A DNA stretch of 7,858 bases from Pseudomonadota bacterium (GTDB taxonomy: Bacteria; Pseudomonadota; Gammaproteobacteria; Burkholderiales; Burkholderiaceae_C). Both the position numbers and the translations under genes were made by a program. This document shows, piece after piece, positions 1 to 7,058 of this stretch (its first letter is position 1; each line of letters begins with the position of its first letter). The DNA is taken from NCBI GenBank assembly GCA_023390985.1, contig JAEWBU010000335.1, positions 1-7,858 of the forward strand, written 5' to 3'. The notes under the pieces were generated by a model. It made no database searches. It saw only the letters and a program-made list of their open reading frames with translations, and had not been told where the DNA came from.

Positions 1-1230
1 GACGCCGGTGCCGGCCATGATGGCCGTGGGCGTCGCCAGGCCCAGCGCACAGGGACAGGCGATGACCAGCACGGCCACCGCGTTGAGGATGGCGCGCTCC
101 CAGTCCCCGGTGCCCACGCCCCAGCCGATCAGCGTCAGCGCGGCCAGACCGAGCACGACGGGCACGAACACCTCGCTGACCTGATCGACCAGACGCTGGA
201 TCGGCGCCTTCTTCGCCTGGGCCGACTCGACCATGCGCGCGATGCGCGACAGCGTGGACTCGGCACCCACGGCCGTCGCCCTCGCGGCGAAAAGGCCTTC
301 GCCGTTGACCGAGCCGCCGACCACCTTGTCGCCTTCGCGGCGGGCCACCGGCAGGCTCTCGCCGGTGATCAGCGATTCGTCCACGTGGGTCGATCCTTCG
401 ATCACCTCGCCGTCGACCGGCACGCGCTCGCCGGGACGCACGACCACGACTTCGCCCACGGCGACGCGCGAGGCCGGCACTTCGACTTCCTTGCCGTCGC
501 GGCGCACGCGGGCGGTGTCGGGCCGCAGCGCGTTGAGCGCGCGGATCGCTTCCGTGGTCTGGCGCTTGGCGCGCGTCTCCAGCCACTTGCCCAGCAGCAC
601 CAGCGTGATGACGACGGCCGAGGCCTCGAAGTAGAGGTGCGGCGCCTCGCCGTGGCCCGCGTGCTCCATTCCGGTGATCAGCAGGTAGAGCGAGAGCCCG
701 TAGCCGGCGCTGGTGCCCAGCGCGACCAGCAGGTCCATGTTGCCGGCGCGCGCCTTCACCGCCTTCCAGGCCGAGCGGTAGAAGCGCGCGCCCAGCCAGA
801 ACTGCACGGGCGTGGCCAGCGCCAGCTGCCACCAGCCGGGCAGGGCCAGGTCGACGCCGAACAGCATCGCGACCATGGGCAGGATCAGCGGCAGCGAGAG
901 CGCGGCCGAGAGAGCAACCGGCCACCAGTCGGGCAGCGCGGCCGCGCGCGCGGGTCGGGTGATCTCTTCCGGCGCGGGCACGGCGGCCTTGTAGCCGGCC
1001 TTCTCGATGGCGGCGACCAGCTGATCCTGCATCTCCTGCGGTCGGCCCACGAAGCGGACCTCGGCCTTCTCGGTGGCGAGGTTCACCTCGGCGCCGACCA
1101 CGCCGGGCGTCTTCTTCAGGGCCTTTTCCACGCGGGCGACGCAGGACGCGCAGGTCATGCCTTCGACCTCGAGGCTGAGGGAAGCCTCGTTGACGTCGAG
1201 GCGGCCGGGCAGGGTGGCGGTGGTGTTCAT
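1..1230 (-). CDS. copA: Copper-translocating P1B-type ATPase CopA, N-terminal part (3' end outside window)
   Basis: Inner-membrane ATPase that exports Cu(I) from the cytoplasm. The 410 residues visible show one heavy-metal-associated domain near residues 18-85 with the Cu-binding motif GMTCASC at 24-30, and membrane segments near 103-125, 132-150, 167-186 and 200-216. The actuator domain follows, with TGES at 289-292 (phosphatase loop), then further membrane segments near 355-373 and 382-405. The ion-binding CPC motif is at 392-394, within CPCALGLATP, which marks a Cu(I)/Ag(I) pump rather than a Zn/Cd pump. The phosphorylation (DKTG) and nucleotide-binding domains lie beyond the window edge, so this is a cut gene and not a truncation. 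The start ATG at 1230 is preferred over the in-frame ATG-ATG at 1257/1254, because those lie inside the CueR-type operator, upstream of the predicted transcription start. The gene is divergent from copZ and should be copper-induced. Confidence 0.95.
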   Translation of the reverse strand, partial: MNTTATLPGRLDVNEASLSLEVEGMTCASCVARVEKALKKTPGVVGAEVNLATEKAEVRFVGRPQEMQDQLVAAIEKAGYKAAVPAPEEITRPARAAALPDWWPVALSAALSLPLILPMVAMLFGVDLALPGWWQLALATPVQFWLGARFYRSAWKAVKARAGNMDLLVALGTSAGYGLSLYLLITGMEHAGHGEAPHLYFEASAVVITLVLLGKWLETRAKRQTTEAIRALNALRPDTARVRRDGKEVEVPASRVAVGEVVVVRPGERVPVDGEVIEGSTHVDESLITGESLPVARREGDKVVGGSVNGEGLFAARATAVGAESTLSRIARMVESAQAKKAPIQRLVDQVSEVFVPVVLGLAALTLIGWGVGTGDWERAILNAVAVLVIACPCALGLATPTAIMAGTGV

Positions 1231-1237
1231 GGCCGGG

Positions 1238-1269
1238 ATGTTCAAGCTTGACATCATGGCAAGGTCAAG
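1238..1269 (-). promoter_or_regulatory. CueR/MerR-type copper-responsive promoter-operator for copA
   Basis: Read leftward, a -35 TTGACC (1268 to 1263) and a weak -10 GAACAT (1243 to 1238) are separated by 19 bases, the overlong spacing typical of MerR-family promoters. The spacer holds an imperfect dyad, CTTG-CA...TG-CAAG, centred near 1256, where a CueR dimer would bind and underwind the DNA. The 23-base core (1247-1269) matches the core of the divergent copZ operator at 21 of 23 positions. The predicted transcription start falls at about 1231, directly against the copA ATG. Assignment to CueR is from the family pattern and the copper genes alongside; the regulator gene is not in the window. 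Confidence 0.8.
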
Positions 1270-1290
1270 CCCCTCTCGCGAATGGGGCTT
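1267..1290. repeat. Inverted repeat between the two copper operators
   Basis: A perfect 7-base inverted repeat (AAGCCCC at 1267-1273, GGGGCTT at 1284-1290) with a 10-base centre lies between the back-to-back promoters. It touches the -35 element of the copA promoter. A short direct repeat, CGAATG, also occurs here (1279-1284 and 1291-1296). It could be an extra protein-binding site or chance in GC-rich DNA. Confidence 0.4.
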
Positions 1291-1304
1291 CGAATGTCCG
1301 ACCC

Positions 1305-1336
1305 CTTGACCTTGACATGGTGTCAAGGCTGACGAT
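1305..1336 (+). promoter_or_regulatory. CueR/MerR-type copper-responsive promoter-operator for copZ
   Basis: A -35 TTGACC (1306-1311) and a weak -10 GACGAT (1331-1336) are separated by 19 bases. The spacer carries the dyad core found in the copA operator, and the 23-base block 1305-1327 differs from that copy at only two positions. Transcription should begin near 1343, giving a leader of about 38 bases with a good Shine-Dalgarno sequence before the copZ ATG. The arrangement implies both genes respond to the same MerR-family copper sensor. Confidence 0.8.
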
Positions 1337-1365
1337 TGCAGGCCTTGATCCACTTATTTCCCGAC

Positions 1366-1372
1366 AGGAGGA
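1366..1372 (+). promoter_or_regulatory. Ribosome binding site that fixes the copZ start
   Basis: AGGAGGA sits 8 bases before the ATG at 1381. This selects that codon over an in-frame ATG at 1336, which overlaps the predicted -10 element and would add 15 residues with no family counterpart. Confidence 0.85.
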
Positions 1373-1380
1373 CACCCACC

Positions 1381-1575
1381 ATGATCGAAATGACGCTGCC
1401 GGACATGAGCTGCGGCCACTGCGCGAGCACCGTCACGCAGGCCTGCAAGTCGGTCGACCCCGCCGCCAAGGTCGAGGTCGACCTGGACTCGAAGAGGGTC
1501 CGCATCGAGTCCGCGGAGGACCGCGACGATTTCACCGAGGCGCTGACGGAAGCGGGCTACCCGCCGGCGCGGTAA
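1381..1575 (+). CDS. copZ: CopZ-like copper chaperone, single HMA domain (64 aa)
   Basis: A small cytoplasmic metallochaperone made of one heavy-metal-associated domain, which binds Cu(I) and passes it to the N-terminal domain of CopA. The metal site is MSCGHC at residues 9-14, with Cys11 and Cys14 as ligands. The rest has the beta-alpha-beta-beta-alpha-beta pattern of the family, ending in the common ALTEAGYP motif. At 64 residues it is a typical length for a stand-alone chaperone. It has its own CueR-type promoter, divergent from copA, and a strong ribosome binding site. The CGHC spacer residues are common in proteobacterial CopZ-like proteins annotated as heavy-metal transport/detoxification. 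Specificity for copper rather than mercury or another soft metal is inferred from the CopA neighbour. Confidence 0.9.
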   Translation: MIEMTLPDMSCGHCASTVTQACKSVDPAAKVEVDLDSKRVRIESAEDRDDFTEALTEAGYPPAR

Positions 1576-1594
1576 ACGGTCCTGCGCCAGCGAG

Positions 1595-1600
1595 GACAAT
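1595..1600 (+). promoter_or_regulatory. Possible -10 element (GACAAT) abutting the flavoprotein start
   Basis: GACAAT matches four of six positions of TATAAT and ends 6 bases before the GTG at 1607. If it is used, transcription would begin at or next to the start codon. No convincing -35 is visible about 17 bases upstream, where the copZ stop region lies. A weak GCGAGGA at 1589-1595 could instead act as a ribosome binding site on a copZ read-through transcript. Confidence 0.3.
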
Positions 1601-1606
1601 CCGCGG

Positions 1607-2863
1607 GTGACTTCCTCGCTTTCCCGTGCCGCCGTCATCGGCGGCGGCCCCGCCGGCCTGATGGCGGCCGAAGTGCTGGCCGCGCAAGGCATCGCGGTCG
1701 ACCTGTTCGATGCCATGCCCTCCGTGGGCCGCAAGTTCCTGCTGGCCGGCCGCGGTGGCCTCAACCTCACCCATTCCGAAGCGCCGGAGCCTTTCCTCGC
1801 ACGCTACGGCGCGATCGCTGAAAGCCTGCGCCGGGCCATCGGCGGCTTCGGCGGCGAGGCCGTGCGGCGCTGGGCGGCCGAACTCGGCATCGACACCTTC
1901 GTCGGCACGTCCGGCCGCGTGTTTCCCACCGACATGAAAGCGGCGCCGCTGCTGCGGGCTTGGCTGCATCGCCTGCGCGCGGCGGGCGTGCGCTTTCACA
2001 CGCGGCATCGCTGGGTGGGCTGGGACGAAGCGGGCGGGCTGCTGTTCGATGCGCCGGCCGGCCGCGTCGTGCATTCAGCGGACGCGACCGTGCTGGCGCT
2101 GGGCGGCGCGAGCTGGCCGCGCCTGGGCTCCGACGGGGCGTGGGTGCCGCTGCTCGGTGCGCGCGGCGTCGCCATCGCGACGCTGCAACCGTCCAACTGC
2201 GGCTTCGATGTCGCGCCCACCCGTCCCATCGTGGCCGGCTGGAGCGAGCTGCTGCGCGAGCGCTTCGCCGGCCAGCCGGTCAAGCCGGTGGCAGCCCGCA
2301 TGGCATCGGAGAGCGAAACCTGCGCGGGCGAATTCGTGCTGACCGACACCGGCATCGAAGGCAGCCTGGTCTATGCCTTCTCCGCGCGGCTGCGTGACGA
2401 GATCGCGGCCCGCGGCGAAGCCACCTGGGTGCTCGACCTGCTGCCCCAGCTCAGCGAGGCCAAGGTGCTGGCGGAAGTCGCGCATCCGCGCGGACCGCGC
2501 AGCCTGTCCACCCATCTGAAAAGCCGGCTGGGCATCGCCGGCGCGAAGGCGGCGCTGCTGCATGAGCTGCTGACGAAGGAGCAGTTCGAGGATCCGGTTG
2601 CGCTGGCGGCGGCGCTTAAAGGGCTGCCGCTCAAGCTGGTTCGGCCGAGGCCGGTGGCGGAGGCGATCAGCACGGCCGGCGGCGTGCGCTTCGACGCGCT
2701 CGACGACCGCTTCATGGCGCGCGACCTGCCCGGCGTGTTCTGCGCGGGCGAGATGCTGGACTGGGAAGCGCCGACCGGCGGCTACCTGCTCACCGCGAGC
2801 TTCGCCACCGGGCGGGTCGCGGGGCAGGGCGCGGCGGGCTGGCTGCGGCAGCGCAGCCGCTAG
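1607..2863 (+). CDS. HI0933/BaiN-like NAD(P)/FAD-dependent oxidoreductase, PP_4765-type flavoprotein
   Basis: A 418-residue flavoprotein with an N-terminal Rossmann FAD-binding motif GGGPAG at residues 12-17. The family signature GRKFLLAGRGGLNLTHSE follows at 41-58. A C-terminal FAD-closing segment (CAGE at 379-382, then EAPTGGYLL from 387) restores the split FAD site around an inserted middle domain. These features place it in the HI0933/BaiN/YhiN superfamily, closest in my recollection to the uncharacterised PP_4765 subgroup. The substrate is unknown; BaiN of gut clostridia was proposed to act in bile-acid dehydroxylation, but that role cannot be transferred here. The start is GTG at 1607, because the next in-frame ATG (1661) lies after the FAD motif. 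It begins 31 bases after copZ and may be transcribed with it. Its TAG stop overlaps the convergent gene's stop. Confidence 0.85.
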   Translation: MTSSLSRAAVIGGGPAGLMAAEVLAAQGIAVDLFDAMPSVGRKFLLAGRGGLNLTHSEAPEPFLARYGAIAESLRRAIGGFGGEAVRRWAAELGIDTFVGTSGRVFPTDMKAAPLLRAWLHRLRAAGVRFHTRHRWVGWDEAGGLLFDAPAGRVVHSADATVLALGGASWPRLGSDGAWVPLLGARGVAIATLQPSNCGFDVAPTRPIVAGWSELLRERFAGQPVKPVAARMASESETCAGEFVLTDTGIEGSLVYAFSARLRDEIAARGEATWVLDLLPQLSEAKVLAEVAHPRGPRSLSTHLKSRLGIAGAKAALLHELLTKEQFEDPVALAAALKGLPLKLVRPRPVAEAISTAGGVRFDALDDRFMARDLPGVFCAGEMLDWEAPTGGYLLTASFATGRVAGQGAAGWLRQRSR

Positions 2864-3528
2864 GGCAGGGGCCGCGACCCCGGGCCCGGCTCTTCCTCGC
2901 CCGGGAACAGCACGACGATCTCGCGCGCCAGCCCGGTCTCCTTGCGCAGCCAGGTTTCGACGAACTCGCGCACGGTGTTGCGGCCGTCGCGCAGGCCGAC
3001 GTCGCGGTTGCGCGGCTGCATTCCGCGCTCCTGCAGACGGGCGCTGAGTTCCTTCTCCAGCGCCTGCAGGTTCTGGGCCTTGTCGAAGCGGCCCCAGCCG
3101 CTCTCGGTCTTGCGCACCGTCTCGTCGGAGTAGATCGCGACCGGCGTCGCCAGCTCCACCGGCCCGGTGCGCACCACGCAGCGCGTGGCCGAGCAGCGGA
3201 TCGGCCACTTCTCCTCGAGCTGGATCTGGTACTGGTAGAGCGCGGCGGTACGGATCTGCGAGACCGTGACACCGAGCGGGATCTGGATCAGGTTGAACAG
3301 CAGCCGGACCGGCTCGGCATCCGTCCGCGTGAAGGTCTCGTAGCCTTTGATCCGGGCGATCACGAGCACGCCGCCGTGGGTCGGGATGATCTCCGGGAGC
3401 CGGTCCGACGTCGCCTCGGTCGAGACCAGGCGGCTCGGCGCCAGCCGGTCCTTCACCGTGGGCCACGCCAGCCAGAGCGCGGCCGCGACGAGGACCGCGG
3501 CGGCACCGACCCGGATGTTGATCTTCAC
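2860..3528 (-). CDS. Unknown protein with an N-terminal membrane anchor (222 aa)
   Basis: I do not recognise this protein securely. It starts with a short basic N-terminus and one hydrophobic segment at about residues 7-23, with no clear signal-peptidase site, so it is probably anchored in the inner membrane with residues 25-222 in the periplasm. The middle (about 52-135) alternates hydrophobic and polar residues as in beta strands, and contains two cysteines at 112 and 117 that could form a disulfide. The part from about 145 to 200 looks helical and charged. The tail is acidic, then rich in Gly and Pro. The plan of anchor, beta-rich core and helical end loosely recalls DUF4230 proteins, a low-confidence guess. 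The likely start is GTG at 3528 with only a weak ribosome binding site; no in-frame ATG is nearby. Codon use and reading-frame length support a real gene. It is divergent from dusA and convergent with the flavoprotein gene. Confidence 0.75.
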   Translation of the reverse strand: MKINIRVGAAAVLVAAALWLAWPTVKDRLAPSRLVSTEATSDRLPEIIPTHGGVLVIARIKGYETFTRTDAEPVRLLFNLIQIPLGVTVSQIRTAALYQYQIQLEEKWPIRCSATRCVVRTGPVELATPVAIYSDETVRKTESGWGRFDKAQNLQALEKELSARLQERGMQPRNRDVGLRDGRNTVREFVETWLRKETGLAREIVVLFPGEEEPGPGSRPLP

Positions 3529-3566
3529 CTGGTCATGGTAGCGCGCGGGCCGGTGCTGGCAGCTGG

Positions 3567-3572
3567 GACAAT
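3567..3572 (+). promoter_or_regulatory. Possible -10 element (GACAAT) for dusA
   Basis: GACAAT in the 84-base gap between the divergent unknown gene and dusA is the same hexamer found before the flavoprotein gene. Transcription would start near 3579, giving a leader of about 34 bases. The region 17 bases upstream is GC-rich and shows no good -35, so support is limited to the -10 match and its position. Confidence 0.3.
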
Positions 3573-3612
3573 AGGGGTTCGGCGCGCATCAGTGGGCGTC
3601 GATCCTTCTTTC

Positions 3613-4602
<990 letters not shown>

Positions 4603-4606
4603 GTCC

Positions 4607-4636
4607 GGGCACGGAAGGAGGTGGCCTTCCGTGCCC
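4607..4636 (+). terminator. Strong hairpin after dusA, probable terminator
   Basis: A perfect 12-base-pair stem (GGGCACGGAAGG at 4607-4618 with CCTTCCGTGCCC at 4625-4636) closes a 6-base loop and begins 4 bases after the dusA stop. No run of T follows; the downstream sequence is AGATGCTTT. It may be an intrinsic terminator with a poor tail, a 3'-end stabilising structure, or both. It separates dusA from the catabolic operon. Confidence 0.65.
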
Positions 4637-4642
4637 AGATGC

Positions 4643-4658
4643 TTTAAACTTAAATTAT
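4643..4658 (+). promoter_or_regulatory. AT-rich palindrome, likely promoter/operator of the aromatic-CoA operon
   Basis: TTTAAACTTAAA at 4643-4654 is a palindrome (arms TTTAA/TTAAA around AC) in otherwise very GC-rich DNA. It overlaps possible -10 sequences (TTAAAT at 4650 or TAAATT at 4651) and ends about 24 bases before the ATG at 4679. The short AT-rich dyad suits a MarR- or TetR-like regulator responding to an aromatic acid or its CoA ester, but no regulator gene is in view and no -35 is convincing. Confidence 0.5.
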
Positions 4659-4678
4659 CCAGGCTTGGAGCATCTTGA

Positions 4679-7036
4679 ATGAAGATCGTCTGCATCGGCG
4701 GCGGGCCCGCGGGCCTGTATTTCGCCCTCCTGATGAAGAAGCAGGACCCGCGGCATGACATCACCGTGGTCGAGCGCAACAAGCCGTACGACACGTTCGG
4801 CTGGGGCGTGGTGTTCTCCGACCAGACGCTGGGCAACCTGCAGGCCGCCGACCCGCAGACGGCCGGCGAGATCCTCGGCGCGTTCAACCACTGGGACGAC
4901 ATCGAGGTCAACATCCGCGGCGAGAAGATCCGCTCGGGCGGACACGGCTTCTGCGGCATCGGGCGCAAGCGCCTGTTGAACATCCTGCAGAAGCGCTGCG
5001 AGGACCTGGGCGTCAAGCTGCAGTTCGAGACCGACGTGCAGGGCGACGAGCAGTTCCCGGACGCCGACCTCATCATCGCCAGCGACGGCCTCAACAGCCG
5101 GATCCGCACCAAATACCAGGCGAGCTACCAGCCCGACATCGACCTGCGCGAATGCCGCTTCGTCTGGCTGGGCACGCACAAGAAGTTCGAGGCCTTCACC
5201 TTCGCCTTCGAAGAGACGGAGCACGGCTGGTTCCAGGCCCACGCCTACCAGTTCGACGGGGACACCTCCACCTTCATCGTCGAGACGCCGGAGGAGGTCT
5301 GGCGCAAGGCGGGACTGGACACGATGGAGAAGGAAGAGGCGATCGCGTTCTGCGAGCGCCTGTTCGCCAGGTACCTGGACGGCAACCCGCTGATGTCCAA
5401 CGCCGCCCACCTGCGAGGCTCGGCGCAGTGGATCCGTTTCCCGCGCGTGGTCTGCAGGACCTGGGTGCACCACAACGGCCGGCAGCCGGTGGTGCTGATG
5501 GGCGACGCGGCGCACACGGCGCATTTCTCGATCGGTTCGGGCACCAAGCTGGCGCTGGAGGATTCGATCGAGCTGGCGCGCTGCATCGCCGGATCGCAGG
5601 GCGACCTCAACCGGGCGCTGGCCGACTACCAGGCCGTGCGCAGCGTCGAGGTGCTGAAGATCCAGAACGCCGCGCGCAACTCCACCGAGTGGTTCGAGAA
5701 CGTGTCGCGCTACGTCAACCTGCCGGCGCCGCAGTTCGCGTATTCGCTGCTGACGCGCAGCCAGCGCATCAGCCACGAGAACCTGCGCCTGCGCGACAAG
5801 CAATACGTGGAGCAGTACGAGGACTGGATCGCCGAAGCGGCGGGTCTGCACCGCGCGCCTTCGCAGCAACCGGTGCCGCCGATGTTCACGCCGTTCAAGC
5901 TGCGCGGCACCGTGCTGAAGAACCGCGTGGTGGTCTCGCCGATGGCGCAATACCTCTGCGTGGATGGTTTGCCCGCCGACTACCACCTGGTGCACCTGGG
6001 CGCCCGCGCGCTCGGCGGCGCCGGGATGGTGGTGGCCGAGATGACCTGCACCTCGCCCGACGCGCGCATCACGCCGGGATGCCCGGGCCTCTGGAACGAG
6101 CAGCAGGCGGCCGGCTGGAAGCGCATCGTCGATTTCGTGCACGCGAGCAGCGACGCGAAGATCGCCATGCAGCTCGGCCACGCCGGTCCCAAGGGCTCGA
6201 CCCGCGTTCCCTGGGAAGGCGAGGACCAGCCGCTGGCCGAGGGCAACTGGGAGCTGCTGTCGGCGTCGCCGCAGCAGTACATCGACGGCGTGAGCGACTG
6301 GTCGCGCGCGATGACGCGGGCCGACATGGACCGGGTGCGCGACGACTTCGTGCGCAGCACGCGTTTCGCCGCCGCAGCCGGCTTCGACTGGCTGGAGCTG
6401 CACTGCGCCCACGGCTACCTGCTCTCCAGCTTCATCTCGCCGCTGACCAACCTGCGCACCGACGAGTACGGCGGCCCGCTGGAGAACCGGCTGCGCTATC
6501 CGCTCGAGGTGTTCCGCGCGATGCGAGCCGTCTGGCCGGAGCACCTGCCGATGTCGGTGCGCATCTCGGCGCACGACTGGGTGGAAGGCGGCATCACGCC
6601 CGACGACGCGGTGGCGATCGCGCGCGCCTTCAAGGCGGCGGGCTGCGACCTGGTCGACTGCTCCTCGGGCCAGGTGAGCAAGAAGCAGAGGCCGGTGTAC
6701 GGCCGCATGTTCCAGACGCCCTTCGCCGACCGCGTGCGCAACGAGGCCGGCATCGCCACCATGGCGGTGGGCGCGATCTCGGAAGCCGACCACGTCAACA
6801 GCATCATCGCGGCCGGGCGCGCCGACCTGTGCGCCGTGGCGCGCCCGCACCTGGCCAACCCGGCCTGGACGCTGCTGGAGGCGGCGCGCATCGGCTACGG
6901 CGACGTCAAGTGGCCGGTGCAATACCTCTCGGGCAAGGCGCAGCTGGAGCGCAACCTCGAACGCGAGCGGGCGATGGCCGCGCAGAGCGCCGGCCTGTCG
7001 CCGCTGGAGCAAGCCAACCAGGCGCAGGGCGTCTGA
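4679..7036 (+). CDS. Bifunctional aromatic-acyl-CoA monooxygenase/OYE reductase (salicylyl-CoA 5-hydroxylase or 2-aminobenzoyl-CoA monooxygenase/reductase type)
   Basis: A 785-residue two-flavin fusion. Residues 1 to about 375 form an FAD monooxygenase of the PHBH/UbiH class: GGGPAG at 7-12, ASDG at 134-137, and GDAAH at 275-279 in the second FAD motif. Residues about 402-765 form an old-yellow-enzyme FMN barrel with the substrate-carbonyl pair His575/His578 and Tyr580 in HCAHGYLL, the conserved NLRTDEYGGPLENR stretch, and VGAISEAD and CAVARPHLANP at the FMN-phosphate end. In Azoarcus evansii, 2-aminobenzoyl-CoA monooxygenase/reductase has this fusion: it hydroxylates C5 of the CoA-bound ring with O2 and NADH, then reduces the ring. 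Similar proteins are commonly named salicylyl-CoA 5-hydroxylase. The adjoining crotonase favours a beta-oxidation-like route, hence the aminobenzoyl-CoA reading, but sequence alone does not fix the substrate. The ATG has GGAG 8 bases upstream, and the FAD motif begins at residue 7, which confirms the start. Confidence 0.9.
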   Translation: MKIVCIGGGPAGLYFALLMKKQDPRHDITVVERNKPYDTFGWGVVFSDQTLGNLQAADPQTAGEILGAFNHWDDIEVNIRGEKIRSGGHGFCGIGRKRLLNILQKRCEDLGVKLQFETDVQGDEQFPDADLIIASDGLNSRIRTKYQASYQPDIDLRECRFVWLGTHKKFEAFTFAFEETEHGWFQAHAYQFDGDTSTFIVETPEEVWRKAGLDTMEKEEAIAFCERLFARYLDGNPLMSNAAHLRGSAQWIRFPRVVCRTWVHHNGRQPVVLMGDAAHTAHFSIGSGTKLALEDSIELARCIAGSQGDLNRALADYQAVRSVEVLKIQNAARNSTEWFENVSRYVNLPAPQFAYSLLTRSQRISHENLRLRDKQYVEQYEDWIAEAAGLHRAPSQQPVPPMFTPFKLRGTVLKNRVVVSPMAQYLCVDGLPADYHLVHLGARALGGAGMVVAEMTCTSPDARITPGCPGLWNEQQAAGWKRIVDFVHASSDAKIAMQLGHAGPKGSTRVPWEGEDQPLAEGNWELLSASPQQYIDGVSDWSRAMTRADMDRVRDDFVRSTRFAAAAGFDWLELHCAHGYLLSSFISPLTNLRTDEYGGPLENRLRYPLEVFRAMRAVWPEHLPMSVRISAHDWVEGGITPDDAVAIARAFKAAGCDLVDCSSGQVSKKQRPVYGRMFQTPFADRVRNEAGIATMAVGAISEADHVNSIIAAGRADLCAVARPHLANPAWTLLEAARIGYGDVKWPVQYLSGKAQLERNLERERAMAAQSAGLSPLEQANQAQGV

Positions 7037-7048
7037 AGTCCAACTTCA
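7034..7048 (+). other. Small hairpin spanning the monooxygenase stop codon
   Basis: TGAAGT (7034-7039, beginning with the TGA stop) pairs perfectly with ACTTCA (7043-7048) around CCA. It adjoins the AAGGAG ribosome binding site at 7048-7053 of the next gene. A ribosome finishing the upstream gene would melt it, so it might help couple translation. A 6-base stem with a 3-base loop is weak evidence. Confidence 0.35.
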
Positions 7049-7058
7049 AGGAGACAGC

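Noticed and set aside
385..1251. A 288-codon plus-strand frame opposite copA
   Set aside because: The minus strand encodes an unmistakable CopA with TGES and CPC motifs through this whole interval.
1252..1257. In-frame ATG-ATG as an upstream copA start
   Set aside because: It falls in the centre of the CueR-type dyad, upstream of the predicted transcription start, so it would not be transcribed from that promoter.
1336..1380. Extended copZ start at 1336
   Set aside because: It overlaps the predicted -10 element, and the ATG at 1381 has a strong ribosome binding site and matches the family N-terminus.
2879..2905. CCCGGGC/GCCCGGG stem as a bidirectional terminator
   Set aside because: It lies within coding sequence, has a 13-base loop and no T-run on either strand; it may be chance in GC-rich DNA.
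2075..3466. A long antisense frame crossing the flavoprotein gene and the unknown gene
   Set aside because: Low-complexity Arg/Ala/Gly composition, and it spans two convergent genes that have better coding signatures in other frames.
4655..7012. A 785-codon open frame antisense to the monooxygenase/reductase gene
   Set aside because: It mirrors the real gene almost exactly, is rich in Arg, Ala, His and Val with no recognisable domain, and arises because GC-rich third positions suppress stops on the opposite strand.
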